Origin: Halorubrum sp. BOL3-1
GTDB taxonomy: Archaea; Halobacteriota; Halobacteria; Halobacteriales; Haloferacaceae
Direction: 5' to 3'
NCBI RefSeq assembly: GCF_004114375.1
Contig: NZ_CP034692.1
Location: 2,294,001 to 2,358,000, forward strand
Length of the DNA: 64,000 nucleotides
Shown: positions 47,993 to 60,818 of the stretch, piece by piece
How positions within the stretch are numbered: position 1 is the stretch's first letter
How the letters are laid out: the number at the start of each line of letters is the position of its first letter
Program-made: the position numbers and the translations under genes
Notes under the pieces: model-generated
Seen by the model: only the letters and a program-made list of their open reading frames with translations
Databases searched by the model: none
Told to the model about the DNA's origin: nothing

Positions 47993-49297
47993 ATGAGAGA
48001 ACGGACGCGCCGCGACTGGCTCCGCGCCGCCGGCGCCGTCGGAGTCGCCGGATTGGCCGGGTGTAGCTCGCTCGGCAACTCGACGCCCGACGACGCCGAA
48101 TCGGGGATCGGAGACGCCGACCTCCCGCTGGACCTCGACGCCCGCCCGCAGTCGAGCGACGGACTCGAATCGCAGTTCCGGCAGGGGCTCCGGAACCACG
48201 CCCACGTCGACGCGACGATCCCCGAGACCGTCGAGGTGCAGTGGTCCGTCCCGACGAACCGCGGCGAGCACTCCGCCTCGAAGGGGAGTCCGACGATCGC
48301 GCCGTCGGGCGACGTCCTCGTCGCCGACGACACGGGCCGCGTTCGGTCGATCGCGGTCGACGGGACGACCAACTGGGCGACGACCGTCTCCGACAACGAC
48401 CGCGGGAGCCACGGCACCCCCGCGATCGCCGGCGGGCTGGCGTACGTCGGGACCTACGACGGCGTCGTCTCCGCGGTCTCCGTCGCGAGCGGCGAGGTCG
48501 AGTGGCAGACGGAGGTGGGCGACGCGGCCGCCGCCAGCCCGACGTACCACGAGGGGACGCTGTACCTCGCCGTCGAGCACACGCCGCCGAGCGGGAGCGC
48601 CGTCGCGCTCGACGCCGAGAGCGGCGAGGAGGTGTGGCGCGACGACCGGCCGACGGACCACCCGCACTCGACGGTCGCGGTCGACCTCGAACGCGACCGG
48701 TTCCTGTTCGGGTCCAACGATGGACACGTCTACGCGTGGTCGCTCTCCGACCGCGAGCGCGCGTGGACGTACGACGCCGGCGGCGATATCAAGGCGCCGA
48801 TCGCGGTCAGCCGCGGAATCGCGGTGGTCCCGTCGTGGGCCGGCACCGTCACCGCCGTCGACGTCACCGACGGCACCGGACTCTGGGAGTTCGAGACCGA
48901 CGACTCCGTGTCCCCGTCGGACGAGCCCGACCCGACCCGCACGGGCGGGGTTATGTGTGCGCCGGCCGTCCACGACGGGACGGTCTACGTCGGGAGCCAC
49001 GACCGCAACGCCTACGCGATCGACCTCGCGACCGGTGAGGAGCTGTGGTCGACCCCGACGGACGGGTGGATCACGGGGAACGTGACCGTCACGAACGGGC
49101 ACGTCCTCGTCGGCTCGTACGACAGACACCTCTACGCGCTTGACCGCGAGGACGGTTCGGTGACCTGGACGGTCGAGGGGAACGGTGAGGTGACAAGCGC
49201 GCCGTACGTCACCGACGACGGGGTCTACTACACGGAGCGCGCGCCGGAGGACTCGGACGATCCCGGGATGTGCTACCGGCTCGCCGCACCGGAGTGA
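47993..49297 (+). CDS. PQQ-like beta-propeller lipoprotein, Tat-exported
   Basis: The 434-residue protein has an N-terminus RTRRDWLRAAGAVGVAGLAG followed by Cys, a twin-arginine signal with a haloarchaeal lipobox, so it is anchored by lipid on the cell surface. The body is a series of PQQ/WD-like blades (DVLVADDTGRVRSIAVDGTT, LAYVGTYDGVVSAVSVASGE, FLFGSNDGHVYAWSLSDRER, TVYVGSHDRNAYAIDLATGE, HVLVGSYDRHLYALDREDGS), each with the A-x-D-x-x-T/S-G-x-x-W pattern. Without enzymatic residues it may serve as a BamB-like scaffold or a PQQ-type binding protein. Confidence 0.88.
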   Translation: MRERTRRDWLRAAGAVGVAGLAGCSSLGNSTPDDAESGIGDADLPLDLDARPQSSDGLESQFRQGLRNHAHVDATIPETVEVQWSVPTNRGEHSASKGSPTIAPSGDVLVADDTGRVRSIAVDGTTNWATTVSDNDRGSHGTPAIAGGLAYVGTYDGVVSAVSVASGEVEWQTEVGDAAAASPTYHEGTLYLAVEHTPPSGSAVALDAESGEEVWRDDRPTDHPHSTVAVDLERDRFLFGSNDGHVYAWSLSDRERAWTYDAGGDIKAPIAVSRGIAVVPSWAGTVTAVDVTDGTGLWEFETDDSVSPSDEPDPTRTGGVMCAPAVHDGTVYVGSHDRNAYAIDLATGEELWSTPTDGWITGNVTVTNGHVLVGSYDRHLYALDREDGSVTWTVEGNGEVTSAPYVTDDGVYYTERAPEDSDDPGMCYRLAAPE

Positions 49298-49410
49298 GCC
49301 GGTCGCCTCACGATCCTGGCGACGGAGCGGCGAGCCGTGAGAAGGTCACGAACGTCCACCCGAAATAGAGGGTCCGAAACGGTTTTGCCGGCCCCTGACT
49401 GACGGTCGAT

Positions 49411-51066
49411 ATGCCAACAGATCCCGACACCGGGTACGACCCCTCGCTGGGTCGGAAGTTCGTGTTCGTCACGGGCGGGGTGATGTCCGGACTGGGCAAG
49501 GGCATCACCGCCGCCAGCACCGGGCGCCTCCTCGCGAACGCGGGCTTCGACGTCACCGCCGTCAAGGTGGACCCCTATCTCAACGTCGACGCCGGGACCA
49601 TGAACCCGTACGAACACGGCGAGGTGTACGTCCTCAAGGACGGCGGCGAGGTCGACCTCGACTTAGGCAACTACGAGCGGTTCCTCGGCACCGACATGAC
49701 GTTCGACCACAACGTCACCACGGGGAAGACCTACCAGCACGTCATCGAGCGCGAGCGCGCCGGCGACTACCTCGGCAAGACCGTCCAGATCATCCCCCAC
49801 GTCACCGACGACATCAAGCGGCGCATCCGGGAGGCCGCCGAGGGCAGCGACGTCTGTCTCGTCGAGATCGGCGGGACGGTGGGCGACATCGAGTCGATGC
49901 CCTTCCTCGAGGCGCTCCGGCAGTTCGCTCACGAGGAGGACGACGAGGACATCCTCTTTACCCACGTCACGCTCGTCCCCTACTCGAAGAACGGCGAGCA
50001 GAAGACCAAGCCCACACAACACTCCGTGAAGGAACTGCGTTCGATCGGTCTGCAGCCGGACGTCCTCGTCGGGCGCTGCGAGGACCGGCTCGACCCGGAG
50101 ACGAAAGAGAAGATCGCCCTGTTCTGTGACGTGTCCACGGAGGCCGTCTTCTCGAACCCCGACGTCGAGGACATCTACCACGTCCCGCTGATGGTCGAAG
50201 ACGAGGGGCTAGACGAGTACGTGATGGAGCGGCTCGGACTCACAGACGAGGCGCTCCCTGAGGCGGAGCGGTCGACGGAGTGGCGAGAGTTGGTCACCCG
50301 CGACCGTGAGGAGGAGATCGACGTGGCCCTGGTCGGTAAGTACGCCCTCGAAGACGCCTACATGTCGATCCACGAGGCGCTGAAACACGCGGGCATCCAC
50401 ACCGAGACCGAGGTGAACGTGCTGTGGGTCGACGCCGACGAGACCACGGACCGTCACGAGGAGCGACTCGCCTCGGCCGACGCCGTCGTCGTCCCCGGCG
50501 GCTTCGGCTCCCGCGGGACGGACGGGAAGATCGAGGCGGTCCGGTACGCCCGCGAGAACGACGTGCCCTTCCTCGGGCTCTGTTTAGGCTTCCAGATGGC
50601 CGTCGTCGAACACGCGCGCAACGTCCTCGGCCTGGAGGGCGCCCACTCCGCGGAGATCGACCCCGACACGTCCCACCCGGTCATCGACCTGCTCCCCAGC
50701 CAGTACGAGACGGAGGACATGGGCGGGACGATGCGGCTCGGCGCCCACGAGACCGACATCGAGCCGGGGACGCTCGCGGCGGCGGTGTACGACGCCGACT
50801 CGTGCACGGAGCGGCACCGCCACCGCTACGAGGTGAACCCCGAGTACATCGAGGCGCTGGAGGCGGACGGACTCGCGTTTTCCGGCCGCGCCGACAACCG
50901 GATGGAGATCTTAGAGCGCCCCAACCACCCGTTCTTCCTCGGGACGCAGGCGCACCCCGAGTTCCGGTCGCGGCCCGACCGCGCGAGTCCGCCGTTCGTC
51001 TCGCTCGTCGAGGCGGCGCTGGAATCGACGGACACAACCGAGCGGAACGCGGACGTGAGGCTATAG
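49411..51066 (+). CDS. pyrG: CTP synthase
   Basis: The 551-residue protein has an N-terminal synthetase domain starting [20 protein letters not shown] with [20 protein letters not shown]. The C-terminal class I glutaminase has the catalytic Cys391 in [14 protein letters not shown] and His/Glu in [14 protein letters not shown]. It makes CTP from UTP, ATP and glutamine. It is followed at once by guaAB, forming a nucleotide operon. Confidence 0.97.
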   Translation: MPTDPDTGYDPSLGRKFVFVTGGVMSGLGKGITAASTGRLLANAGFDVTAVKVDPYLNVDAGTMNPYEHGEVYVLKDGGEVDLDLGNYERFLGTDMTFDHNVTTGKTYQHVIERERAGDYLGKTVQIIPHVTDDIKRRIREAAEGSDVCLVEIGGTVGDIESMPFLEALRQFAHEEDDEDILFTHVTLVPYSKNGEQKTKPTQHSVKELRSIGLQPDVLVGRCEDRLDPETKEKIALFCDVSTEAVFSNPDVEDIYHVPLMVEDEGLDEYVMERLGLTDEALPEAERSTEWRELVTRDREEEIDVALVGKYALEDAYMSIHEALKHAGIHTETEVNVLWVDADETTDRHEERLASADAVVVPGGFGSRGTDGKIEAVRYARENDVPFLGLCLGFQMAVVEHARNVLGLEGAHSAEIDPDTSHPVIDLLPSQYETEDMGGTMRLGAHETDIEPGTLAAAVYDADSCTERHRHRYEVNPEYIEALEADGLAFSGRADNRMEILERPNHPFFLGTQAHPEFRSRPDRASPPFVSLVEAALESTDTTERNADVRL

Positions 51067-51984
51067 ATGGTCGAGACGGAGGAGTTCATCGAGGACGCGA
51101 AAGCGGAGATCCGGGAGGCGATCGGCGACGCGAACGCCGTGATCGCCTTATCGGGCGGGGTCGACTCGTCGGTCGCGGCGACGCTCGCGTACGAGGCGGT
51201 CGGTGACCAGCTCACCCCCGTCTACGTCGACACGGGACTGATGCGGAAGGGCGAGACCGAGGAGATCCGAGACACCTTCTCGTTCATGGAGTCGCTGCGG
51301 GTGACCGAGGCACAGGACCGCTTCTTCGATCGACTGTCCGGCGTCACCGACCCCGAAGAGAAGCGCCACGTCATCGGCGAGGGGTTCATCGACGAGTTCG
51401 AGGCGGTCGCGAGCGACGTCGGCGCCGACTACCTCGTCCAGGGGACGATCTACCCCGACCGGATCGAGTCCGAAGGGAATATCAAATCGCACCACAACGT
51501 CGGCGGCCTCCCCGACGTCGTCGACTTCGAGGGAATTGTCGAGCCGGTACGGGACCTCTATAAGGACGAGGTCCGCGAAGTCGCGCGCGCGCTCGGCCTC
51601 GAAGCGGTCATCTCCGAGCGGATGCCGTTCCCCGGGCCGGGGCTCGCCATCCGAGTCGTCGGTGAGGTCACCCCAGAGAAGGCCGACGTCGCCCGCGAGG
51701 CGTGTCACGTCGTCGAGGAGGAGCTGGAGGAGTACGACCCGTGGCAGGCGTTCGCGGCCGTCCTCGGGAAGGCGACCGGCGTCAAGGGCGACAACCGCGT
51801 CCACGGCTGGGTCGTCGCCGTGCGCTCCGTCGAGAGCCGCGACGGGATGACGGCCCGCGCACAGGAGCTTGACTGGAGCACACTCCAGCGGATCCAGAGC
51901 CGGATCACGGGCGAGAACGATGACGTGGCGCGGGTCGTCTACGACGTCACCCACAAGCCACCCGCGACGATCGAATACGAGTGA
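51067..51984 (+). CDS. guaAB: GMP synthase, ATP-pyrophosphatase subunit B
   Basis: The 305-residue protein has the P-loop [20 protein letters not shown] near residue 28 and the PPase C-terminal dimerisation domain ([20 protein letters not shown], ending [10 protein letters not shown]). In archaea the glutaminase subunit is a separate protein, and this subunit aminates XMP. The ATG follows the pyrG stop directly, so the two are translated as one operon. Confidence 0.96.
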   Translation: MVETEEFIEDAKAEIREAIGDANAVIALSGGVDSSVAATLAYEAVGDQLTPVYVDTGLMRKGETEEIRDTFSFMESLRVTEAQDRFFDRLSGVTDPEEKRHVIGEGFIDEFEAVASDVGADYLVQGTIYPDRIESEGNIKSHHNVGGLPDVVDFEGIVEPVRDLYKDEVREVARALGLEAVISERMPFPGPGLAIRVVGEVTPEKADVAREACHVVEEELEEYDPWQAFAAVLGKATGVKGDNRVHGWVVAVRSVESRDGMTARAQELDWSTLQRIQSRITGENDDVARVVYDVTHKPPATIEYE

Positions 51985-52349
51985 TGGCGGACCAGTTAAC
52001 CGCCGTCGTCGCCGGTCCCGACGAGCGCGGCCTCGGTGAGGAGCTCGCGGCGCTGGGCGTCGAGATCGACCGCATCGACGGCCTCGTCACGGCGGCGAAG
52101 CTCGAAGCCGCCGGAATCTCCGACGCCGACCTGTTCGTCCTCACGGACGTCGAGGAGGCCACCGGGATCCCGATCGCCAAGGAGCTGAACCCCGGCGTCC
52201 GGATCGTGGCGTACGCGAGCCGGTCGCTGCCGGAGTTCGTCGCGACCGTCGCCGACCTCGCGGTCGACCCCGACCTGCTGGACGCCGAGACGGTCGCCGA
52301 AGAGCTGACCGGCGACGCGGAATCGACCGACAACGAGTCCGAGCCGTGA
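51984..52349 (+). CDS. small Rossmann-like hypothetical protein (DUF7126-type)
   Basis: The 121-residue protein has the TrkA-N-like fold: LTAVVAGPDERGLGEELAAL, then LEAAGISDADLFVLTDVEEA and RIVAYASRSLPEFVATVADL. The glycine-rich loop suggests nucleotide binding, but the fold is shortened. Its ATG lies in the guaAB stop (TGATG). The function is unknown. Confidence 0.75.
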   Translation: MADQLTAVVAGPDERGLGEELAALGVEIDRIDGLVTAAKLEAAGISDADLFVLTDVEEATGIPIAKELNPGVRIVAYASRSLPEFVATVADLAVDPDLLDAETVAEELTGDAESTDNESEP

Positions 52350-52368
52350 CCGAGGATGACGCCGAACC

Positions 52369-52668
52369 GTGACCGGAAACGACGGGACCACGGAAGCCGG
52401 TGACGACGACCCCGAAACCGTCCCCGTCACCCTCTACACCCGCGAGGACTGCTCGCTCTGCGTCGCCGCCCGCGAGACGATCGCGTCGGTCGCCGCCGAC
52501 CTCGACGGCGTCGCGGTCGCGCTCGACGAGGTCGACGTCGACGCCGACCCCGAACTGGCCGACGAGTACGGCGAGCGCGTCCCGTACGTGTTCGTCGACG
52601 GCGACCCGGCGTTCAAGTACGAGGTCGACGAGCGCGACCTGCGCCTGAAGCTGCTCGCGGCGACCTGA
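52369..52668 (+). CDS. glutaredoxin-like protein
   Basis: The 99-residue thioredoxin-fold protein has the redox motif C28-x2-C31 (VTLYTREDCSLCVAARETIA) and cis-Pro region VPYVFVDGDPAFKYEVDERD. It belongs to the DUF836/glutaredoxin 2 group. The start is GTG at 52369, 19 bases after the previous stop, so it is probably the last gene of the pyrG operon. The spacer 52669-52891 holds nothing recognisable. Confidence 0.85.
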   Translation: MTGNDGTTEAGDDDPETVPVTLYTREDCSLCVAARETIASVAADLDGVAVALDEVDVDADPELADEYGERVPYVFVDGDPAFKYEVDERDLRLKLLAAT

Positions 52669-52891
52669 ATCCAGAAAAACATCGACTGACCGCGGCTACT
52701 CCGCTACTTTTCGACCGTCTCCGCACTCGGCGCGTTCGCTTTCACCCTCGTCACGGCCTCGACGGCGTTCGGCCGCGAGGCGTACCCCTCCCCGAGTCCG
52801 CGAGGACGTTGCCGTTTCGGTGGCGGAGCCGCCAGCGCTCGAACTACCGCGACCCGAGCGTTTACCTGTCGAACGGTCCCTGTTGGGACGT

Positions 52892-56330
<3,439 letters not shown>

Positions 56331-56409
56331 GGGCGACATCGGTCGGCTCGTTCTCTGCCGCCGGCGACGACCCACAACCCTTTATCAGGTGACGCCGGAA
56401 CCGGAAGGC

Positions 56410-57435
56410 ATGACTGCGATCGAACTGCGGGGCGTTCGGAAGGAGTTCGCGGACGTCACGGCCGTTCGCGACCTCGATCTCACCGTCGAAGACGGCGAGG
56501 TGTACGGCTTCCTCGGACCGAACGGCGCGGGCAAGTCGACGACGATCGACATGCTCTTAGACCTCGTCCGCCCGACCGCGGGGACGGTCCGCGCCCTCGG
56601 TTCCGACGTCGCGACCGAGGGGGTCGAGATCCGCCGGCGGACGGGGGTACTCCCCGACGGCTTCTCCGTGTACGACCGGCTCTCAGGCCGGAAACACGTC
56701 GAGTTCGCGGTGGAGTCGAAAGAGGCCGACGACGACCCGGACGCGCTGCTCGACCGGGTCGGTCTCGCCGGGGACGGCGACCGCTCGGCCGGGGAGTACT
56801 CGAAGGGAATGCGCCAGCGGCTCGCCCTGGCGATGGCGCTCGTGGGCGACCCGGACCTGCTGATCCTCGACGAACCCTCCTCCGGTCTCGACCCGGCCGG
56901 CGCGAAAGAGATGCGCGAGATCGTCCGAACCGAGGCCGACCGCGGGGCCACCGTCTTCTTCTCCTCGCACGTCCTCGGACAGGTCGACGCCGTCTGCGAC
57001 CGGGTCGGCATCTTGCGGGACGGAACCCTCGTCGCCGAGGACTCCGTCGAGGGATTACGCGAGGCCGTCGGCGGCGAGGAGACCCTCGAAGTCGCGGCCG
57101 CGGGCGCCGACGACGACGCGGTCGCGGCGGTCCACGCGCTCGCCGGCGTCTCCGGCGTCACCCGCGACGGCGACGAACTGGTGGTGAACTGCGCCAGCGA
57201 CGCAAAGACCGACGTGATCGCCGCCTTAGAGGAGGCGGGCGTCACGGTCGACGACTTCCACACCCGTGAGGCCTCGCTGGAGGACCTCTTTTTGGCCTAC
57301 ACGGAGGGCGACGCGGCGGAGGGCGACGCGACGGAGGGCGACGCGACGGAGGGCGACGCGACGGAGGGCGATGTCAACGCCGCTGCTTCCACTCAGACCG
57401 ACGACGAGCCGGCGACCGAGGAGGTGGACTCATGA
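56410..57435 (+). CDS. ABC transporter ATP-binding protein
   Basis: The 341-residue ATPase has Walker A FLGPNGAGKSTTID, signature SAGEYSKGMRQRLALAMA, Walker B LLILDEPSSGLDPAG and H-loop FFSSHVLGQ. The class is the CcmA/NatA exporter type. The C-terminal tail bears five repeats of TEGDA (encoded by a 15-base tandem repeat at 57301-57372). The downstream permease starts inside its stop, so they form one exporter. The substrate is not indicated. Confidence 0.93.
   Translation: MTAIELRGVRKEFADVTAVRDLDLTVEDGEVYGFLGPNGAGKSTTIDMLLDLVRPTAGTVRALGSDVATEGVEIRRRTGVLPDGFSVYDRLSGRKHVEFAVESKEADDDPDALLDRVGLAGDGDRSAGEYSKGMRQRLALAMALVGDPDLLILDEPSSGLDPAGAKEMREIVRTEADRGATVFFSSHVLGQVDAVCDRVGILRDGTLVAEDSVEGLREAVGGEETLEVAAAGADDDAVAAVHALAGVSGVTRDGDELVVNCASDAKTDVIAALEEAGVTVDDFHTREASLEDLFLAYTEGDAAEGDATEGDATEGDATEGDVNAAASTQTDDEPATEEVDS
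57301..57372 (+). repeat. 15-base tandem repeat within the ABC ATPase gene
   Basis: Unit ACGGAGGGCGACGCG occurs about five times with little change, encoding TEGDA repeats. It is prone to length variation between strains. Confidence 0.8.
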
Positions 57436-58247
57436 GCCTTCCCGCAATCGCCCGGAAGGACCTCCGAGAGACGGTTCAGTCGCGCGGGATGATCGCGCTG
57501 ATCGCGCTGTTCTCGCTGCTCGTCTCGGTGCTCGCGTTCATCGTCCGCCCCACGGGACAGAACGAGCAGTTCGCCACGGAGACCCTATTGGGCTTCTTTG
57601 TCGGCCCGGTCCTCGTGACGTACCTCGTCCCGTTGGTCGGCGTCGTCGTCGGCTACAGCGCCGTTAGCGGCGAGCGCGAGTCGGGGTCGCTGAAACTGCT
57701 CCTGTCACTCCCGCACTCGCGGGCCGACGTGGTGTTCGGGAAGGTCGTCGGTCGCGGGGCGGCGCTCTCGCTCGCGGTGTTCGCCGGCTTCCTGCTGCCG
57801 GCGGCCGTGCTGATCGTCGCGCCGGTCACGTTCAACGCCGGCGCGTTCCTCGGCTACACCGTGTTCGCGGCCGCGCTCGGCGTCGTGTTCGTCGCCATCT
57901 CCGTGGGCTGTTCGGCCGCGTCGTCGACCCAGTTGCGCGCGCTCATCGCTAGCATCGGCGTCTACGTGCTGTTCGTCCTCCTGTGGAGCGTACTCACCGG
58001 CCGACTGCTCGGCGCCGCCGGTCCTCTCGTCGACGCGCTGCCGGCATCGGCGGCGCAGATCGAGGTGTTCCTTCAGGTCTCGAACCCCACGACCGCGGTC
58101 GAAGCGCTGTCGAACGCGTTCCTCGGTGAACAGCTGTTCGCTGGCGAGACCGCGAACCGGCAGCTCTCGGCGGCCGCCATGTTGGTGTTCTGGACGCTCG
58201 CGCCCCCGCTCGCGGGACTGCTGAAGTTCGACGGCGACGACCTCTGA
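57432..58247 (+). CDS. ABC transporter permease (ABC-2 type)
   Basis: The 271-residue protein has six predicted helices, e.g. MIALIALFSLLVSVLAFIV, FFVGPVLVTYLVPLVGVVVG, LAVFAGFLLPAAVLIVAPV, GYTVFAAALGVVFVAISVG, ALIASIGVYVLFVLLWSVL and MLVFWTLAPPLAGLL. This is the NosY/ABC-2 plan, with YSAVSGERESGSLKLLLSLP as the conserved cytoplasmic segment. It overlaps the ATPase gene by four bases (ATGA). Confidence 0.9.
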   Translation: MSLPAIARKDLRETVQSRGMIALIALFSLLVSVLAFIVRPTGQNEQFATETLLGFFVGPVLVTYLVPLVGVVVGYSAVSGERESGSLKLLLSLPHSRADVVFGKVVGRGAALSLAVFAGFLLPAAVLIVAPVTFNAGAFLGYTVFAAALGVVFVAISVGCSAASSTQLRALIASIGVYVLFVLLWSVLTGRLLGAAGPLVDALPASAAQIEVFLQVSNPTTAVEALSNAFLGEQLFAGETANRQLSAAAMLVFWTLAPPLAGLLKFDGDDL

Positions 58248-58314
58248 GCGGTCGCGACTCGCCCGCGACGCCGCTCGGATACATTTCTGTGACTCACTTC
58301 GTTCGTCCCAGAAA

Positions 58315-58336
58315 TTGGCTCGGTCGGGTTCGAACC
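58315..58336 (-). repeat. copy of the tRNA-Val 3' end
   Basis: TTGGCTCGGTCGGGTTCGAACC differs from the tRNA-Val end 58437-58458 at two of 22 positions. It is an isolated fragment, probably an att scar. The gap 58248-58436 is otherwise low-complexity with no gene. Confidence 0.55.
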
Positions 58337-58398
58337 TCACTCACTCCACTCGCTGCGCTCGCTCCGTTCCCTGCTTCGAACCCGCCCTCGAACAGGCA

Positions 58399-58435
58399 CG
58401 TCGCTGTCGCTCGCGAGTTGCTCGCGACAGCGACA
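58399..58435 (-). terminator. strong hairpin directly after tRNA-Val
   Basis: Arms GTCGCTGTCGC..GCGAG and CTCGCGACAGCGAC pair with a four-base bulge around TTG, immediately 3' of the tRNA on the minus strand. It may end the transcript or be part of an att scar. Confidence 0.45.
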
Positions 58436-58436
58436 G

Positions 58437-58510
58437 TGGGCTCGGGCGGGTTCGAACCGCCGATCTCAGCCTTGTAAAGGCCGCGTCATAACCAGCTAGA
58501 CCACGAGCCC
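58437..58510 (-). tRNA. tRNA-Val (anticodon UAC)
   Basis: 74 bases on the minus strand: acceptor GGGCTCG/CGAGCCC with discriminator A, anticodon stem CGGCC/GGCTG around TTTACAA (anticodon TAC), T arm GGCGG TTCGAAC CCGCC. No intron, no encoded CCA. Confidence 0.93.
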
Positions 58511-58570
58511 TCACCTGAACAACCTCCCGAGAGCGGAAAACGATTTCCTTCCGGACTCCGAACCTCCGCC

Positions 58571-59059
58571 GTGAACCGCCGCCTTATCGGGATCGCAGGC
58601 GTCCTCGCGTGTGCCGTCCTCGTCGGAATCGCCGTCGTCGCGACGAACCCGGCCCTCCTGATCACCGGCTACGACACCGCTACCGTCGAGGCCGTCGACG
58701 GTGACACCGGCGAGTCGCTTGCGACCGTCGACGCCCGGGTGGCCGACGGCGTCGTGAAACGGTACGTCGGACTCTCCGCGACCGAGGAACTCGGCGCCGG
58801 CGAGGGGATGCTGTTCGTCCACGACGACTCCGCCGAGCGCGCCTACGTGATGCGCGATATGGCGTTCCCGATAGATATCGTCTACGTCGACGCGAACGGG
58901 ACCGTCACGACGGTCCACGAGGCGACGCCGGAGTCGCGGCCGCTCACCCGCTACGAGGGGACCGGCCGGTACGTCCTCGAAGCCCCGCGCGGGTGGAGCG
59001 ACCGCCACGGCGTCGAACCCGGCGACCGACTGGTGATCGAGGGCCGCGAGCGCGCGTGA
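58571..59059 (+). CDS. DUF192 membrane-anchored protein
   Basis: The 162-residue protein has an N-terminal signal-anchor (LIGIAGVLACAVLVGIAVVA) and the DUF192 beta domain: DGVVKRYVGLSATEELGAGE, MLFVHDDSAERAYVMRDMAF, PIDIVYVDANGTVTTVHEAT, GRYVLEAPRGWSDRHGVEPG. DUF192 is a small secreted fold of unknown function. GTG start at 58571 gives the usual length. Confidence 0.88.
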   Translation: MNRRLIGIAGVLACAVLVGIAVVATNPALLITGYDTATVEAVDGDTGESLATVDARVADGVVKRYVGLSATEELGAGEGMLFVHDDSAERAYVMRDMAFPIDIVYVDANGTVTTVHEATPESRPLTRYEGTGRYVLEAPRGWSDRHGVEPGDRLVIEGRERA

Positions 59060-59126
59060 CGGCGGCCGCGACCTGCCTCGCCCGGCCGACGAAACCGCTT
59101 TCAGCCCCGCAGGCGTCCCGTCGACT

Positions 59127-59540
59127 ATGACCGGACTCGCCCGCCGGATCGCGTGGAACCTCCGCCACCGCTGGCGGCGGGTGTTCGCGCTCTGCGTCGT
59201 CGGCGTCGGCGTCGCCGCCCCGCTCGTCACCGGCCTCTGGTGGACCCTCCCGCTCGCGTGGTTCTTCGGTCTCGTCATCGCGCTCCCCGTCCTCCACACG
59301 CTGGTGAAACCGATCCCGGACGACGACGGAGACGGACCCGAGAAGGCCACCGGCGACCCCGCGCTCGACGCCCTCCGCGAGCGGTACGCCAACGGGGAGA
59401 TCGACGAGCGCGAGTTCGAGCGGAGACTCGACCGCCTGCTGGAGACCGAGGACGTCGAGACCGTCGACCCGGCCGACGGCGACGCCGCTGACCGAGTGCG
59501 CGAGGAGATCCGGCGTAAAATGGAACGGATACGGGAGTGA
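59127..59540 (+). CDS. SHOCT-domain membrane protein
   Basis: The 137-residue protein has two N-terminal helices (VFALCVVGVGVAAPLVTGLW, LAWFFGLVIALPVLHTLV) and a C-terminal SHOCT motif (DPALDALRERYANGEIDERE, FERRLDRLLE). SHOCT is a short oligomerisation module. The tail is a charged helix. ATG at 59127. Function unknown. Confidence 0.88.
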   Translation: MTGLARRIAWNLRHRWRRVFALCVVGVGVAAPLVTGLWWTLPLAWFFGLVIALPVLHTLVKPIPDDDGDGPEKATGDPALDALRERYANGEIDEREFERRLDRLLETEDVETVDPADGDAADRVREEIRRKMERIRE

Positions 59541-59597
59541 AACGCCCCGTCCGCAGCCGGTTCGGACCGACGTCAGGTCGGGACGGCGCGTCGGCCG

Positions 59598-60716
59598 TTA
59601 CTCGTCGATCTCGCGGTTGTGAACCGTCTCTCCGGACTCCCCGTCGAAGAGGTGAATCGTCTTCTCCGGGATCTCGATCTCGATCTCGTCGCCGGCCGAG
59701 ACCTGCTGGAGACCGTCGATGGTGGCGATGAACGTCTCGCCCTCCGGTGCGTCCTCGAACCGGAGGTACACGGTGTTCTCGTCGCCCATCGGTTCGACGA
59801 CCTCGACGACCGTCGAGAAGGTGTGTTCGCCGGCGGCGTCGCCGGCCAGCGAGATGTCCTCGGGGCGAACCCCGAGGGTGAGGTCGGTCGCGTCGCCGAC
59901 GTCGTCGAGCGTCGACTCCGAGAGCGGGTAGTCGAACACGGAGCCGACGAGGGTCTCGCCGTCCCGCCGAACGTCGAAGAAGTTCATCGACGGGTCCCCG
60001 ATGAACCCGGCGACGAACCGGTTCGCCGGCTCGTGGTAACACTCCAGCGGGGTCGCGACTTGCTGGAGTTCGCCGGCGTCTAAGATCGCGATCCGGTCGC
60101 CCATCGTCATCGCCTCGGTCTGGTCGTGCGTGACGTACATCGTCGTCGCGTCGAGGTCGTCTTGGAGCCGCTGGAGCTCCGTCCGCATCTCCGACCGGAG
60201 CTTGGCGTCGAGGTTGCTGAGCGGCTCGTCCATCAGGAACACCTCCGGGTCGCGAACGATCGCTCGACCGAGCGCCACCCGCTGGCGCTGTCCGCCGGAG
60301 AGGTCGGACGGCTTCCGGTCTAAGAGCTCGTCGATGCCCATCGTCTCCGCGGCGTCGGTGACGCGCTCGTCGATCTCGCCGTCGGAGAGGTCCGTCGACT
60401 CCTCCAAGCCGAACGCCATGTTCTCCCGGACCGTCATGTGGGGGTACAGCGCGTACGACTGGAACACCATCGCGATGTCCCGGTGTTGCGGTTTCACGTC
60501 GTTGACGGTCTCGCCGGCGAGCCGAATGTCACCCCGAGAGACCGTCTCCAGCCCCGCTACCATCCGGAGCGTCGTCGACTTGCCGCAGCCCGAGGGACCG
60601 ACGACGACGAGGAACTCGCCGTCGCGCATCTCGATGTCGACGTCGTCGACGGCGACGATCTCGCCGTCGCCGTCGGGGAACACCTTGGTCACGGCGTCGA
60701 GTTCGAGCGTTCCCAT
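59598..60716 (-). CDS. sugar ABC transporter ATPase (MalK/UgpC type)
   Basis: The 372-residue protein has Walker A VVGPSGCGKSTTLRM, signature LSGGQRQRVALGRAIV, Walker B EVFLMDEPLSNLDAKL, and the H-loop YVTHDQTEAMTM. A C-terminal TOBE/OB regulatory domain (LGVRPEDISLAGDAAGEHTF) follows, as in MalK/UgpC. It energises the two permeases encoded upstream on the same strand, and is the last gene of the operon running in from the right edge. Confidence 0.95.
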   Translation of the reverse strand: MGTLELDAVTKVFPDGDGEIVAVDDVDIEMRDGEFLVVVGPSGCGKSTTLRMVAGLETVSRGDIRLAGETVNDVKPQHRDIAMVFQSYALYPHMTVRENMAFGLEESTDLSDGEIDERVTDAAETMGIDELLDRKPSDLSGGQRQRVALGRAIVRDPEVFLMDEPLSNLDAKLRSEMRTELQRLQDDLDATTMYVTHDQTEAMTMGDRIAILDAGELQQVATPLECYHEPANRFVAGFIGDPSMNFFDVRRDGETLVGSVFDYPLSESTLDDVGDATDLTLGVRPEDISLAGDAAGEHTFSTVVEVVEPMGDENTVYLRFEDAPEGETFIATIDGLQQVSAGDEIEIEIPEKTIHLFDGESGETVHNREIDE

Positions 60717-60818
60717 GCTATCGCCTCCGTGAAACGGCGCGGCGGTTCGAGAGCGGTGCGTCCGGTCGGGTACGTGGTTGCTGTCGGATCATAGATTGCT
60801 GCTGGCGAGAGGCGGGGA

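Noticed and set aside
58261-58436. A second tRNA gene next to tRNA-Val
   Set aside because: Only the T arm and part of the acceptor strand are present; no anticodon stem can be built.
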